Shown here in pieces: positions 53,217 to 62,384 of a stretch of DNA of 64,000 nucleotides. The notes beneath the pieces were generated by a model. The model had not been told where the DNA came from and searched no databases. It was given only the letters and a program-made list of their open reading frames with translations. Both the position numbers and the translations under genes were made by a program. This DNA comes from an uncultured Eubacterium sp. (GTDB taxonomy: Bacteria > Bacillota > Clostridia > Oscillospirales > Acutalibacteraceae): NCBI GenBank assembly GCA_910577195.1, contig CAJTLP010000001.1, forward strand, positions 62,001 to 126,000, written 5' to 3'. Position 1 is the first letter of the stretch; every line of letters begins with the position of its first letter.

Positions 53217-53885
53217 ATTTTGTATCAGCGTGCCTTCCCTTTTCTTTTCACGGAAGCTTTTGCCGTAATACTTTTTTAAAAGCCGCTGGGTCTGACGTTC
53301 ACAAACACCGATTCTGTCAGCCAGCTCTGTAAGCGTCAGATCAGGAATATACAAAAAAGCCTGTTCAATAATCACAAACCTGCGTTCGTTGAGACTGTCA
53401 GTGATTGCATAATCACTGAACGATTCCGGCAGCAGTCGTCTTGATATATCCGTCAGAAGCTTCATTGCAAGACCGCTCACTGCACTTTTATAATCAACCC
53501 TTTGATTTCTGTATTCGGAAAGAAGCACCTTTGCAATGCTGTTATCAAAGCTTTTAAAAAAGCAAAAATGATTTTCAAGAAAGGTTGACGAAATTGCATT
53601 TGTCTTTCTTGCATCGACTGCCTGAAGCATAAGAAAAACATCCTTGACAGGATTTTTCTTATCCGCTTTTTGCTCGTGATAAATATCAGGGCCTGTGATA
53701 AAAAAGTCCCCTGCTTCAAGATGATACAACTTGGTATCGGTAATCAGCTCACCGCTGCCGCCGAGAATAAAATGCAGTTCATAGCTGTTTTTTGAATGTG
53801 CGTGGCACGGTATATCCTCTCCAAGAGGTCCTCCGCCTATATCCGTAATATCAAAAGTCACATTATTCCATATAAAACGAATCAT
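53205..53885 (-). CDS. AraC family transcriptional regulator
   Basis: A 226-residue regulator. The N-terminal cupin domain (PCHAHSKNSYELHFILGGSG and GDFFITGPDIYHEQ) would bind a small ligand, probably a sugar. The C-terminal AraC DNA-binding domain ends with LTELADRIGVCERQTQRLLK plus the second motif near YYGKSFREKKRE. The start at 53885 (MIRFIWNNVTFD) is preferred; an earlier frame at 53921 lacks a ribosome site. It is divergent from the GH95-like lipoprotein gene across a 100-base gap with a perfect inverted repeat, so it likely controls that gene. Confidence 0.87.
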   Translation of the reverse strand: MIRFIWNNVTFDITDIGGGPLGEDIPCHAHSKNSYELHFILGGSGELITDTKLYHLEAGDFFITGPDIYHEQKADKKNPVKDVFLMLQAVDARKTNAISSTFLENHFCFFKSFDNSIAKVLLSEYRNQRVDYKSAVSGLAMKLLTDISRRLLPESFSDYAITDSLNERRFVIIEQAFLYIPDLTLTELADRIGVCERQTQRLLKKYYGKSFREKKREGTLIQNKKD

Positions 53886-53910
53886 AAAATCACCAAAATA
53901 ATGGTAGCAC

Positions 53911-53945
53911 AAATACGACATTTTTTCAATTATAATGTCGTATTT
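53911..53945. promoter_or_regulatory. Operator candidate between araC-type and GH95-like genes
   Basis: AAATACGACAT (53911-53921) and ATGTCGTATTT (53935-53945) form a perfect 11-bp inverted repeat with a 13-base spacer. The right arm ends just before the position expected for the -35 box of the GH95-like gene (TATACT -10 at 53963-53968). Confidence 0.6.
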
Positions 53946-53985
53946 TTATTTTTATATTATGATATACTCAATTTGAGGTGATGAT

Positions 53986-56670
53986 ATGAAAAAGCATATG
54001 AAAAGCACAATCAGTTTACTTATGTGCGCAGTATTGATTTTTGCACTGTCTGCCTGCACAGGCGGTAAAACAAATACTGCAGTAATAGAATCTCTTTTTA
54101 CGGATATGAATAAAATTTCATACAGTGAAAGCTATACTGAGCTTTCCGCCAAAAAGAAAAACAAAACACAGAAATGGCGTAACGGTATGGTATCAGGCAA
54201 CGGAATGCAGGGTTTTATTGAGAGCGGTTCACCCTATTCAGATACGTTTATTTTTCAGAATATGCATTTTATAATGCCGAATGAAAATATCCGTTCCTGT
54301 CCGGAAACCTTTAATGAGCTTGAAACGGTCAAGCAGTCCATTGTTAAAGGTGAGGATATCACGGACAATGCCAGCTATGATGATGTTTATCGATATCATC
54401 CGGGCGGTCAGCTGAGAATGAGTCTTGACGGCAAGGGTGAGTCAGATTATGTAAGATATACTGATTACGAAACCTCTCAGGTTGGTGTGCATTACAGCAA
54501 CAAAAACGGCTCATGGGACAGAGTATCCTTTACTTCAATGTCAGACGGTGCAGTGATAACAAAGCTCACAAAATCATCTGACGGTGCAAAGCTGAATATG
54601 GTTTTATCCTTTGATGATTTGTCAAACATGGCAAACTTTGGTGACAGTGACGAGGTTAATCTTAAATACAAAAAGCCTGTTGATGACAACGCTGAATACC
54701 TTTCACTGATTGCTCACTATCCTGATTATGAAAACAGCGAGCTGAAAAACGGCGGATACGCAACACTTACATACGTTGTAACAGACGGCAAAAAAGATAA
54801 GATAGAAATTGATAAAAACACTGACGAAAGTCAATTCAAGGGCAGTAAGCACGAGGGAATAAAAATAACAGATGCCGAATCTGTTTATCTGATTACAATT
54901 TCAGGCAGAGATTATAATATGGGCGGCTATGCTGATTTCGACAGCCAGCAGGATTTTGCCCTTATAGACTCATTAAAGAGCCAAACACAATCCATCGCTG
55001 ATAAGTATTCAAATGGCAGCGGCTTTGATTATGAAAAAGCACTGAATAACCATCTTGAAATATATCAGCCTCAGTTTAATTCTGTTACACTTACACTGAC
55101 AGATGCAGATATGAATTCCAACGAAAGCCTTCTGAAAGCACAGAAGGGCAGCAAAAAAATCAATTCAGCCCTTGCTCAGCGTGCATATTATTCAGGAAGA
55201 TACGCTTATCTTTGCTGCAGCGGGTATTCCACAAGCCGTCTTTACGGAATGTGGACAGGCGAATGGAACACAGGCTGGGGAAGCAAATACACAATGGATG
55301 CCAATGTTAACCTCCAGACCTCATCTATGAACACAGGAAATATGGCATCAACACCTGTCGGATACACCTATTTCATTCTTCGTCAATTACCTGACTGGGA
55401 GGAAAATGCGTATGCTACTCATGGCTTCACAGATGCTATACAGGCTCCTGTAAACACAGACGGCGACAAGGCAGTGATAACAGAAACCTGCTACCCCTAC
55501 CCCTTCAGGTATTGGAACGCAGGTACATCCTGGATGATTCAGCCATTATATGAAACACTGCAATGCTACGGAAACATCAACATCCCTGTCAGTGAAGAGT
55601 TTGACCTGAATCAATTGAAATCCGTTCTTTCGCCTTCTGAAACGGATTTAACAGACAAGGATATCGAACGTCTTACCGACAGAGGTTACCTGAAATTAAA
55701 AGAGGATATACTCCTCCCTCTTCTTATTAAATCTGCAAATTACTGGGATCAGCTTCTGACGCCTGAATACTATACGGACAATAGCGGTGCTATCCATTAT
55801 GAGAAGGATAAAAAACAGCTGAATGAGGGTGAAACCTACTGTATTCTCCCAAGCTATTCACCTGAAAACAATCCGTCAAATTATCCAAGTCCGTCAGATG
55901 CAAATTGTGCAATTGATATTGCTGCCTGCCGTGACAATCTGAATATGCTGATTGATATTGTAACCGATGTAAATCCTGATTATGATATTTCACGCTGGAC
56001 AGAATTACTTAATAAGCTGCCGCCGTATCTTTATGATGATAGCGGTGCTATAAAGGAATGGGCAACCACCTCGTTTGAGGAAAACAATGAACATCGTCAC
56101 TTAAGTCACCTGTACTGTGTATGGCCTCTGTTTGAAACACAGGATAACGATGAGCTGACAAAGGCTTGTATTCAGGCAATTGACAACAGAGAGAGCGAAA
56201 ACGAAGCAAGCCATGCACTTGTTCACCGCTCTCTTATTGCGGCAAGACTTAAGGACAGCGGCAGTCTTACCGATGCGCTTACAAAGCTTATGAATCATAA
56301 GATACATTATGATTCACTGATGACAAACCATGATTATGACAGAGGAAGCTGCTATTGCACTGATTTTGCCATAGGCTATCTCGGTATAATCAACGAAAGT
56401 CTTGTTTACTCAAACACAGGTGAAATAGAAATACTTCCGGCACTGCCTGAAAGCGGTTTTGAAAAAGGCACTGTAACAGGTATAAAGGCACGCACACGTG
56501 CCACTGTTAAAAGCCTTGAATGGGATATAAACGCAGGCACAGCTATAGTAGAAATTCAATCCGATATAAATCAGAAAATCAATATTTCCTGTGCTTTGTC
56601 AACGGATGAAGAAACAGTCACCTTTAAAGCAGGAGAAACAAAGCAGATTGAATTCAAATTGAATAAATAA
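53986..56670 (+). CDS. GH95-like glycoside hydrolase lipoprotein
   Basis: An 894-residue exported enzyme, lipid-anchored (lipobox LSAC near residue 25). It resembles family GH95, whose members remove alpha-1,2-L-fucose or L-galactose. Shared features are the N-terminal WRNGMVSGNGMQGFI, an Asn-x-Asn near residues 439-441, SPEN near residue 625, EHRHLSHLY near 705 and the LPALP segment late in the protein. The canonical QIDGNFG is replaced by CYCTDFAIGYLG, keeping an aspartate in its place. It may therefore have a different specificity. The AraC-type gene is divergent; no transporter or fucose-catabolism genes are adjacent. Confidence 0.75.
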   Translation: MKKHMKSTISLLMCAVLIFALSACTGGKTNTAVIESLFTDMNKISYSESYTELSAKKKNKTQKWRNGMVSGNGMQGFIESGSPYSDTFIFQNMHFIMPNENIRSCPETFNELETVKQSIVKGEDITDNASYDDVYRYHPGGQLRMSLDGKGESDYVRYTDYETSQVGVHYSNKNGSWDRVSFTSMSDGAVITKLTKSSDGAKLNMVLSFDDLSNMANFGDSDEVNLKYKKPVDDNAEYLSLIAHYPDYENSELKNGGYATLTYVVTDGKKDKIEIDKNTDESQFKGSKHEGIKITDAESVYLITISGRDYNMGGYADFDSQQDFALIDSLKSQTQSIADKYSNGSGFDYEKALNNHLEIYQPQFNSVTLTLTDADMNSNESLLKAQKGSKKINSALAQRAYYSGRYAYLCCSGYSTSRLYGMWTGEWNTGWGSKYTMDANVNLQTSSMNTGNMASTPVGYTYFILRQLPDWEENAYATHGFTDAIQAPVNTDGDKAVITETCYPYPFRYWNAGTSWMIQPLYETLQCYGNINIPVSEEFDLNQLKSVLSPSETDLTDKDIERLTDRGYLKLKEDILLPLLIKSANYWDQLLTPEYYTDNSGAIHYEKDKKQLNEGETYCILPSYSPENNPSNYPSPSDANCAIDIAACRDNLNMLIDIVTDVNPDYDISRWTELLNKLPPYLYDDSGAIKEWATTSFEENNEHRHLSHLYCVWPLFETQDNDELTKACIQAIDNRESENEASHALVHRSLIAARLKDSGSLTDALTKLMNHKIHYDSLMTNHDYDRGSCYCTDFAIGYLGIINESLVYSNTGEIEILPALPESGFEKGTVTGIKARTRATVKSLEWDINAGTAIVEIQSDINQKINISCALSTDEETVTFKAGETKQIEFKLNK

Positions 56671-56674
56671 AAAT

Positions 56675-56708
56675 CGGGTTACCTCAACTTTGAGGTAACC
56701 CGTTATTT
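56675..56708. terminator. Terminator after the GH95-like gene
   Basis: A 13-bp stem (56675-56687 with 56690-56702), a two-base loop and a T-run; faces the convergent MATE gene. Confidence 0.85.
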
Positions 56709-56713
56709 TTATG

Positions 56714-58042
56714 TTAATAATTATATTTTCTTTTATTTGCTGCCAGACAGACTATGGTAACGATAAGCGTCAAAATTTCAGCCACTGTAATTGCAAGCCA
56801 TATTCCGTTTATACCGATAAAAACAGGGAGCACAAGCACTGCCGCAATCTGAAAAACGAGGGTACGCAGAAAGGAGATAAGTGCAGAAATTTTACCATTG
56901 TTAAGTCCTGTGAAAAAGGCAGAACTGAAAATATTAAAGCCGCACACAAGGAAGGATAAAGAATAAATCTTCAGTGCATTTGACGTCAGATCACAAAGCT
57001 CAGCATCATAACCAACAAATATTTTTGCGATTGCACCTGAAAGCGAAACTGCCAAAGCTGTCATAGCTAATGAAACCACAGAGGTTAACACCAGACTTTT
57101 TTTAAGAACATTTTTAAGCTCGTTTGTATTTTTCGCACCGAAGTTGTATCCTACAACAGGATTGATACCAATCGAATATCCAAAGAAGAAGGACATAAAA
57201 ATCAAGCTGACATACATAATTACGCCATATGCCGACACGCCGTTTTCCGCCACAATTTTCATAAGCTGAAAATTATATATCATACTTACAAGTGATGTTG
57301 ACAGATTCGTAAGCATTTCAGACGAGCCGTTAACGCAGGCTGCTCCGATCGGCTTAAGCTGTATTTTTGTTTTAACAAGATGCAAAAGACTGTTGTTTTT
57401 TCTCGCAAAATAGATAAGCGGAATAACTGCACCGACAACCTGACTGAATGCACTGGCTGCAGCTGCACCTACTACACCCAAGTCAAGTAAATATATCAGA
57501 ACAAAATCAAGCACCATATTGCTTAATCCTGCAATGACTGAAATGACCAGTCCGAAATTCGATTTTCCCGCCGTTACAAGAAAGCTCTGAAAGCTGTTCT
57601 GCAGCATAAAAAAACTAACTGCTGTAATCAGGATTCTTCCGTACAGAACACAATCATTTATTATTAAGTCGTTTGCACCCAGTGCTTTTGCGATATTCGG
57701 CATAAAAATAAATCCGATAACCGTGACAATCAATGAAAAAATCACTGTAACATATATAAGCATTGAAAAATATTTGTTTGCTTTTTTTGCATCGCCTTCA
57801 CCAAGCGTTTTCGCAACCAATGCACTGCCGCCTGTGCCTATCATAAATCCAAAGGCACCAAGTGCCATGAGAACAGGCATAATCAGATTTACTGCTGCAA
57901 ATGCATTTTTACCCACGCAGTTAGAAACGAAGAAGCCGTCAACAATGCCGTAAACAGAGGTTACGATCATCATAAACACGGTTGGCAGAACAAAGCGTAT
58001 AAGCTTCTTATAAGTAAAATGTTCGGATAAACGAATTCTCAT
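56714..58042 (-). CDS. MATE family efflux transporter
   Basis: A 442-residue antiporter with twelve hydrophobic segments, in two halves of the MATE fold. The N-terminal YKKLIRFVLPTVFMMIVTSV with the following YGIVDGFFVSNCVG and the GTGGSALVAKTLGEGDAKKA segment are typical of the clostridial MepA-like group, which export cationic drugs and metabolites. The start at 58042 (MRIRLSEHFTY) follows AAGGAG; an in-frame upstream start would lie inside the attenuator. The leader carries a terminator and a second hairpin, suggesting ligand control. Confidence 0.92.
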   Translation of the reverse strand: MRIRLSEHFTYKKLIRFVLPTVFMMIVTSVYGIVDGFFVSNCVGKNAFAAVNLIMPVLMALGAFGFMIGTGGSALVAKTLGEGDAKKANKYFSMLIYVTVIFSLIVTVIGFIFMPNIAKALGANDLIINDCVLYGRILITAVSFFMLQNSFQSFLVTAGKSNFGLVISVIAGLSNMVLDFVLIYLLDLGVVGAAAASAFSQVVGAVIPLIYFARKNNSLLHLVKTKIQLKPIGAACVNGSSEMLTNLSTSLVSMIYNFQLMKIVAENGVSAYGVIMYVSLIFMSFFFGYSIGINPVVGYNFGAKNTNELKNVLKKSLVLTSVVSLAMTALAVSLSGAIAKIFVGYDAELCDLTSNALKIYSLSFLVCGFNIFSSAFFTGLNNGKISALISFLRTLVFQIAAVLVLPVFIGINGIWLAITVAEILTLIVTIVCLAANKRKYNY

Positions 58043-58144
58043 AAAGACACTCCTTAAGCAAAAAATAAAGCCGGATAAGATAACCGAGCGCACTCGACAT
58101 CTTATCCGGCCGTTATAGTTTCGACTATAAGCCCTCCGATGAGC
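58043..58144 (-). promoter_or_regulatory. Transcription attenuator/riboswitch candidate ahead of the MATE gene
   Basis: The predicted leader RNA is about 100 bases. A terminator stem of 12 bp (arms at 58070-58081 and 58099-58110) with a nested CGAG-TGCG-CTCG hairpin in its loop is followed by a T-run (58058-58069). Upstream are a 7-bp hairpin with a CGAA loop (58113-58130) and the segment ATCGGAGGGC, part of which can pair with CCGGAT of the terminator arm. This gives mutually exclusive terminator and antiterminator forms. The architecture and MATE gene fit the guanidine-IV (mepA) class, but I cannot verify the consensus by search. Confidence 0.55.
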
Positions 58145-58150
58145 ATCTGT

Positions 58151-58179
58151 AGTTTAACATAACCAAACAGCCATGTCAA
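58151..58179 (-). promoter_or_regulatory. Promoter of the MATE gene
   Basis: On the minus strand TTGACA (complement of 58174-58179) and TAAACT (complement of 58151-58156) with a 17-base spacer. About 100 bases of leader precede the ATG. The stretch 58180-58440 shows only AT-rich sequence without a supported gene. Confidence 0.7.
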
Positions 58180-58460
58180 CATTTTATGACCAAGTTCGTA
58201 TTGATAAAAAATACAACGATTATTGCAAAATTTGAATTTGATTTATAAAGCAATATAAAATTCGACATAGTTTTATCGGTATTTAATATATAATGATAAA
58301 AAAACACAAACACTGAACTGCACATCATTGTATCAGCATGAAAAAAGTATAAAATATAAATATAATACTCAATTGCGATATAATGGCTAAAGAATACGCT
58401 TTTTTCGCAAAAGTTCAGACCCCATTTCATTCCATACCCATGCTCATATTTTCCCTGTCA

Positions 58461-58498
58461 GGCTACAATAAGGATATGTGCTCACAATACTTGTAGCC
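58461..58498 (+). repeat. Inverted repeat upstream of the orphan gene
   Basis: GGCTACAA (58461-58468) and TTGTAGCC (58491-58498) form a perfect 8-bp inverted repeat 25 bases before the start codon. It could be an operator or a leader hairpin. Confidence 0.45.
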
Positions 58499-58522
58499 GG
58501 AAAGACTATATTATTAATTATT

Positions 58523-58831
58523 ATGACTAAGGATGAACTGCAGAAATATTTTGAAACATGGTATAATCAAAATGCAGCACCGCAAACTGCTGCCTTCAAC
58601 AAAACAGAGGTACAGATGATTGGAGTAAATGAATTATACATAAATGACACGATTGGTATCAACCGCAGCTTCCATCAATATATATTAGATGCGAATGTCA
58701 GCAGGGATAAGCTGCCGAAATTGCTTCTTTATTCACGGATTGATTTATTGAAAATAGATTCAAACGGTGATATTATTGCTGTAATACCGATAGATTATCA
58801 AATTTTATCATCGGATATTTTCGCGGCATAA
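58523..58831 (+). CDS. Small hypothetical protein
   Basis: A 102-residue soluble protein starting MTKDELQKYFETWYNQN, with mixed charged and hydrophobic residues and a hydrophobic C-terminal part. No family was recognised. The ribosome site is weak. An upstream inverted repeat may regulate it. The following MBL-fold gene starts 130 bases later, so co-transcription is possible. Confidence 0.55.
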   Translation: MTKDELQKYFETWYNQNAAPQTAAFNKTEVQMIGVNELYINDTIGINRSFHQYILDANVSRDKLPKLLLYSRIDLLKIDSNGDIIAVIPIDYQILSSDIFAA

Positions 58832-58961
58832 ATTTCATATTTATAAATTGTAATTATTATTTTATCAATAATCACTCTATCCATATTAATGATTGACAAT
58901 AATGCTACTTTCAGCTATTATGAAATTAATATCATTTATAGATGACGGAGAGAATATAAAA

Positions 58962-59975
58962 TTGAAAAGAAATGTAAAAATAATAGCGGCAGTGCTGACC
59001 GCCGCTGCCGCTGTTGCTTTATCCATAACTACTGCTTATAAGTTTATACCGGACTCAAACTTTAAAAAATTCAGAAATGAATTACCGGTATCGGACAAAA
59101 GTGAAATCAGTGATGCAAAAGATAAAATACACTTTTTAAGCACAGGCAGCTCAGATGCAATTCTGCTTGAAAGTGACGGAAAATTCGCCCTGATTGATTG
59201 CGCAGAGGATACCGATAATCCGCGCGGATTTGAAGCACTTGAGCTTGAGGGATATGAAGATAAGGTTCTTGAATATCTGAGAAAAAATGCAGCAGATAAT
59301 AACGGAAACATTATACTCGATTTTGTTCTCGGAACACATAGCCACTCAGACCATATCGGCGGTTTTGATACAATTATATCTGCATCCGATGTAATCGTGA
59401 ACCGTGCTTATCTTAAGGAATATAAGGAAAATCAAATCAATGATATGGAAGTAACCGAATGGGATAACCGGGAGGTTTACGACCAGATGGTGAATGCACT
59501 GAATAATAAAGGCGTTACTATCATATCTCAAATGGACAGCACACCGTTTAATTTGGGTAACTTCACAATAACCCTTTTCAATACAACCGATGATAACTTC
59601 TCAGGTAAGGTTGGAGAAAATGATAATTCATTGGGAGTACTTGTGGAAAAGAACGGAACACGAGTTTTCCTTTCAGGCGATATGGATAACGTATCAGGTG
59701 ATGAAAAACGCATAGCACCTGAAATAGGAGAGATAAATTTGCTCAAGGTAGGTCACCACAGCTATGCACATTCAACAAGCTCAGGCTGGCTTAAAACACT
59801 TAAACCTAAGGTTTGTGTAGTAACCAACAACTATGAAAGTGTTGACCATAATACCATAAGAAGAATTACACGCATTTCAAAATCGCCGATTCTGATAACA
59901 GGACAGGAAAACGGAGTTATCGCGGTTATAGGTGATAATGGGAACATAGAATATTATAATAATATACATAATTAA
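58962..59975 (+). CDS. Exported MBL-fold hydrolase (ComEC-domain type)
   Basis: A 337-residue metallo-beta-lactamase-fold protein. The metal motif GTHSHSDHIGG is near residue 125, with FLSGDMDN and VGHHSYAHST as later ligands. The most similar known family is the soluble hydrolase domain of the competence protein ComEC/Rec2. A hydrophobic N-terminus (IIAAVLTAAAAVALSI) makes it exported or anchored. The start is probably TTG at 58962, because GGAGAG lies nine bases upstream; upstream ATGs in the same frame lack a site. No competence genes are nearby. Confidence 0.85.
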   Translation: MKRNVKIIAAVLTAAAAVALSITTAYKFIPDSNFKKFRNELPVSDKSEISDAKDKIHFLSTGSSDAILLESDGKFALIDCAEDTDNPRGFEALELEGYEDKVLEYLRKNAADNNGNIILDFVLGTHSHSDHIGGFDTIISASDVIVNRAYLKEYKENQINDMEVTEWDNREVYDQMVNALNNKGVTIISQMDSTPFNLGNFTITLFNTTDDNFSGKVGENDNSLGVLVEKNGTRVFLSGDMDNVSGDEKRIAPEIGEINLLKVGHHSYAHSTSSGWLKTLKPKVCVVTNNYESVDHNTIRRITRISKSPILITGQENGVIAVIGDNGNIEYYNNIHN

Positions 59976-59982
59976 ACAGAAC

Positions 59983-60010
59983 AACGGCTGAGGGGTTATC
60001 CTCAGCCGTT
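59983..60010. terminator. Terminator between the MBL-fold gene and coaX
   Basis: An 11-bp stem, AACGGCTGAGG (59983-59993) with CCTCAGCCGTT (60000-60010). The U-runs are short, so termination is probable but weaker than at the other sites. Confidence 0.65.
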
Positions 60011-60016
60011 TCCTTA

Positions 60017-60775
60017 TTACCTATTCAAATTACGCTTATAGATATCATATAAGCCTGCAAAAATAAGATCCTGATCACAGACGATTTTATGATTGCACAT
60101 CCTTGTTATCTTTTCAGAAAAGCCACCTGTAGCAACAAGCCTGATGTCAGAAAGTTTAAGATGCTCTTTCATCTTATCAATCATACCGTCCAACATTACG
60201 GAATGTGCGGTAAGTGTGCCTATTTTCATACAGTCAATCGTATTCGTACCAATCACGCTGTCAGTGAAATCAGGCTCGATTTCAGGCAGCTGTGATGCCG
60301 CAGATGCCAATGCCATCATTGAAGTAAAGGGGCCGGGAGCAATCATACCGCCAAGATATTCTCTGTTTTCATTGATAACGGAAAAAGTTGTCGCTGTGCC
60401 GATATCAATCACAATAACAGGAGCTCCGTATCTTTTTACCGCTCCCACTGCAACTGCTATCAGATCTGCACCCAGCTTGTCAGGGTTATCATATCTGATA
60501 TCAAGTCCTGTATCCAGTCCTGCACTGACAAAAATCGGTGATGCTTCAGCAAGCTCAGAACAAGCCTCTTTTAAATCATCATTCACCTCAGGCACAACTG
60601 AAGATATAATTACTTCGCTGATATCCTGGTTTGATGTAAGATGATCAAGCTTTTTTTTATGATACAGCGCCTTTTCATTTTTAGCGGTAGCATAACGGCA
60701 TTGCGCTATTACCTCTCCATTATCTATCAAAGCAGCAACAATATTGGTATTGCCGACATCAATTCCAAGCAGCAT
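60017..60775 (-). CDS. coaX: Type III pantothenate kinase
   Basis: CoaX phosphorylates pantothenate, the first committed step of CoA synthesis; unlike types I and II it resists feedback by CoA. The 252-residue protein has the ASKHA-fold motifs GIDVGNTNI at the N-terminus, DKLGADLIAVAVGA with the catalytic aspartate near 100-110, and VIDIGTATTFSV. It starts one base from the end of coaBC and is the last gene of the pan/coa operon. Confidence 0.95.
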   Translation of the reverse strand: MLLGIDVGNTNIVAALIDNGEVIAQCRYATAKNEKALYHKKKLDHLTSNQDISEVIISSVVPEVNDDLKEACSELAEASPIFVSAGLDTGLDIRYDNPDKLGADLIAVAVGAVKRYGAPVIVIDIGTATTFSVINENREYLGGMIAPGPFTSMMALASAASQLPEIEPDFTDSVIGTNTIDCMKIGTLTAHSVMLDGMIDKMKEHLKLSDIRLVATGGFSEKITRMCNHKIVCDQDLIFAGLYDIYKRNLNR

Positions 60776-61987
60776 TTAATCTTCTCCGTTTCTGCTCTTA
60801 TATAATTCAAGTGCTCTGTTCAGGATTTCAAATGCAACCTCTTTTTTTGAAAGAACATCAAGACTCTGAATATTATCCTTTGTTATGATTGAAACCTTAT
60901 TGGTATCAACACCAAAGCCTGCACCGTTATCATTCAGATTATTGGCGATAATCATATCACAATTTTTTGAATTCAGCTTCTTCTCAGAATTTTCAATCAG
61001 GTTGCTTGTCTCCATAGAAAAGCCGCAGATAACCTGATTTTTTTCTTTATTCTCCCCTGCTGCTTTCAGGATATCATTTGTTCTTGAAAGCGTAAGGCTT
61101 AAATCGTCATCCTGCTTTTTTATCTTTTCATCACTGATATTCTCTACAGTGTAATCCGCAACTGCCGCTGCTTTAATCAGAATATCACAGTTTTTCAGAT
61201 GATCCATAACCGCATTGTACATATCTTTTGCAGATTCAACCTTCACTACGTCAACAAACATGGGCGCATCAATATGCACAGGTCCACTGATGAGCGTTAC
61301 ATTTGCACCGCGTTTTGCCGCAACTTCCGCAACAGAATACCCCATTTTACCGCTGGAATGATTTGTAATATATCGTACAGGGTCAATTTTTTCCACTGTA
61401 GGCCCTGCTGTAACCAGCACATTCAGTCCTTGCATATCCTTTTCAAACTGAATTTCCTGTCTGATATAATCAAGAAGTACATCTTCAGCAGGTAACTTTC
61501 CCTCACCCACTGAGGCACAGGCAAGCCTGCCAACCGCCGGCTCAATAATTTCAAATCCGTAATGCTTCAGCTTTTTCAGATTATCCTGCACAATCTGATT
61601 TTTATACATATGCGTATTCATCGCAGGTGATACAATAATTTTACAGCTTGCGGCAAGTGCCATTGTGCTGAGCATATCATCTGCAATACCATTTGCAAGC
61701 TTTCCGATTATATTGGCAGATGCAGGAGCAATCAGCATAACATCAGCCTTTTGTGAAAGGGATACGTGAGCAACGTGAAACTGAAAATTCCTGTCAAATG
61801 TATCAACAAGACATTTGTTATTTGTAAGTGTTTCAAAGGTGATGGGATTGATGAAATTCGTTGCATTTTTTGTCATAACCACATGAACATCCGCACCCTC
61901 TTTAACGAGTGCGCTCGCAACATTTGCCATTTTATATGCGGCAATACTTCCCGTAACGCCTAAAACTACTGTCTTTCCCTTTAACAT
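60776..61987 (-). CDS. coaBC: Bifunctional phosphopantothenoylcysteine decarboxylase/phosphopantothenate-cysteine ligase
   Basis: A 403-residue fusion. The N-terminal flavoprotein (CoaC) has GVTGSIAAYKMANVASALVK and PAMNTHMYKN; the C-terminal CoaB ligase begins near residue 190 with VLVTAGPTVEKIDPVRYITN and the SSGKMG segment. Together they convert phosphopantothenate and cysteine to phosphopantetheine. It is one base from panD on one side and coaX on the other. Confidence 0.96.
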   Translation of the reverse strand: MLKGKTVVLGVTGSIAAYKMANVASALVKEGADVHVVMTKNATNFINPITFETLTNNKCLVDTFDRNFQFHVAHVSLSQKADVMLIAPASANIIGKLANGIADDMLSTMALAASCKIIVSPAMNTHMYKNQIVQDNLKKLKHYGFEIIEPAVGRLACASVGEGKLPAEDVLLDYIRQEIQFEKDMQGLNVLVTAGPTVEKIDPVRYITNHSSGKMGYSVAEVAAKRGANVTLISGPVHIDAPMFVDVVKVESAKDMYNAVMDHLKNCDILIKAAAVADYTVENISDEKIKKQDDDLSLTLSRTNDILKAAGENKEKNQVICGFSMETSNLIENSEKKLNSKNCDMIIANNLNDNGAGFGVDTNKVSIITKDNIQSLDVLSKKEVAFEILNRALELYKSRNGED

Positions 61988-61988
61988 A

Positions 61989-62381
61989 TCAATCCATATC
62001 CTTTAATAAACCGTGTTTTTCATAATTTGTTGTTCTGACAATTTTATTATTATCATCCACAAAAACAACCTTTGGAGGGTTAGATTTCCTTTCCTCCTCA
62101 TCCATCACAGCATAAGACATAATGATAATTTTATCATTCACCTGCACCTGTCTTGCAGCTGCTCCGTTAAGGCAAATCAAACCGCTGCCGCGCTCCCCTG
62201 CTATTGTATACGTTTCAAAGCGGTTGCCGTTATTGACATCAACAATCTGTACCTGCTCATATTCATATATTCCTACAGCCTCCAAGAGCTCCTCGTCAAT
62301 GGTAATACTGCCCACATAATCAAGCTCTGCCTGCACAACCTTTGCACGGTGGATTTTACCTTTAAGCATATTTACCAACAT
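61989..62381 (-). CDS. panD: Aspartate 1-decarboxylase proenzyme
   Basis: PanD makes beta-alanine from aspartate. The proenzyme cleaves itself between Gly24 and Ser25 ([14 protein letters not shown]) to leave a pyruvoyl group. The 130-residue length matches the family. It is three bases from panC and one from coaBC. Confidence 0.96.
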   Translation of the reverse strand: MLVNMLKGKIHRAKVVQAELDYVGSITIDEELLEAVGIYEYEQVQIVDVNNGNRFETYTIAGERGSGLICLNGAAARQVQVNDKIIIMSYAVMDEEERKSNPPKVVFVDDNNKIVRTTNYEKHGLLKDMD

Positions 62382-62384
62382 CGT

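Noticed and set aside
58176..58430. A minus-strand frame of 84 codons upstream of the MATE gene
   Set aside because: AT-rich low-complexity sequence, overlaps the promoter region, no ribosome site.
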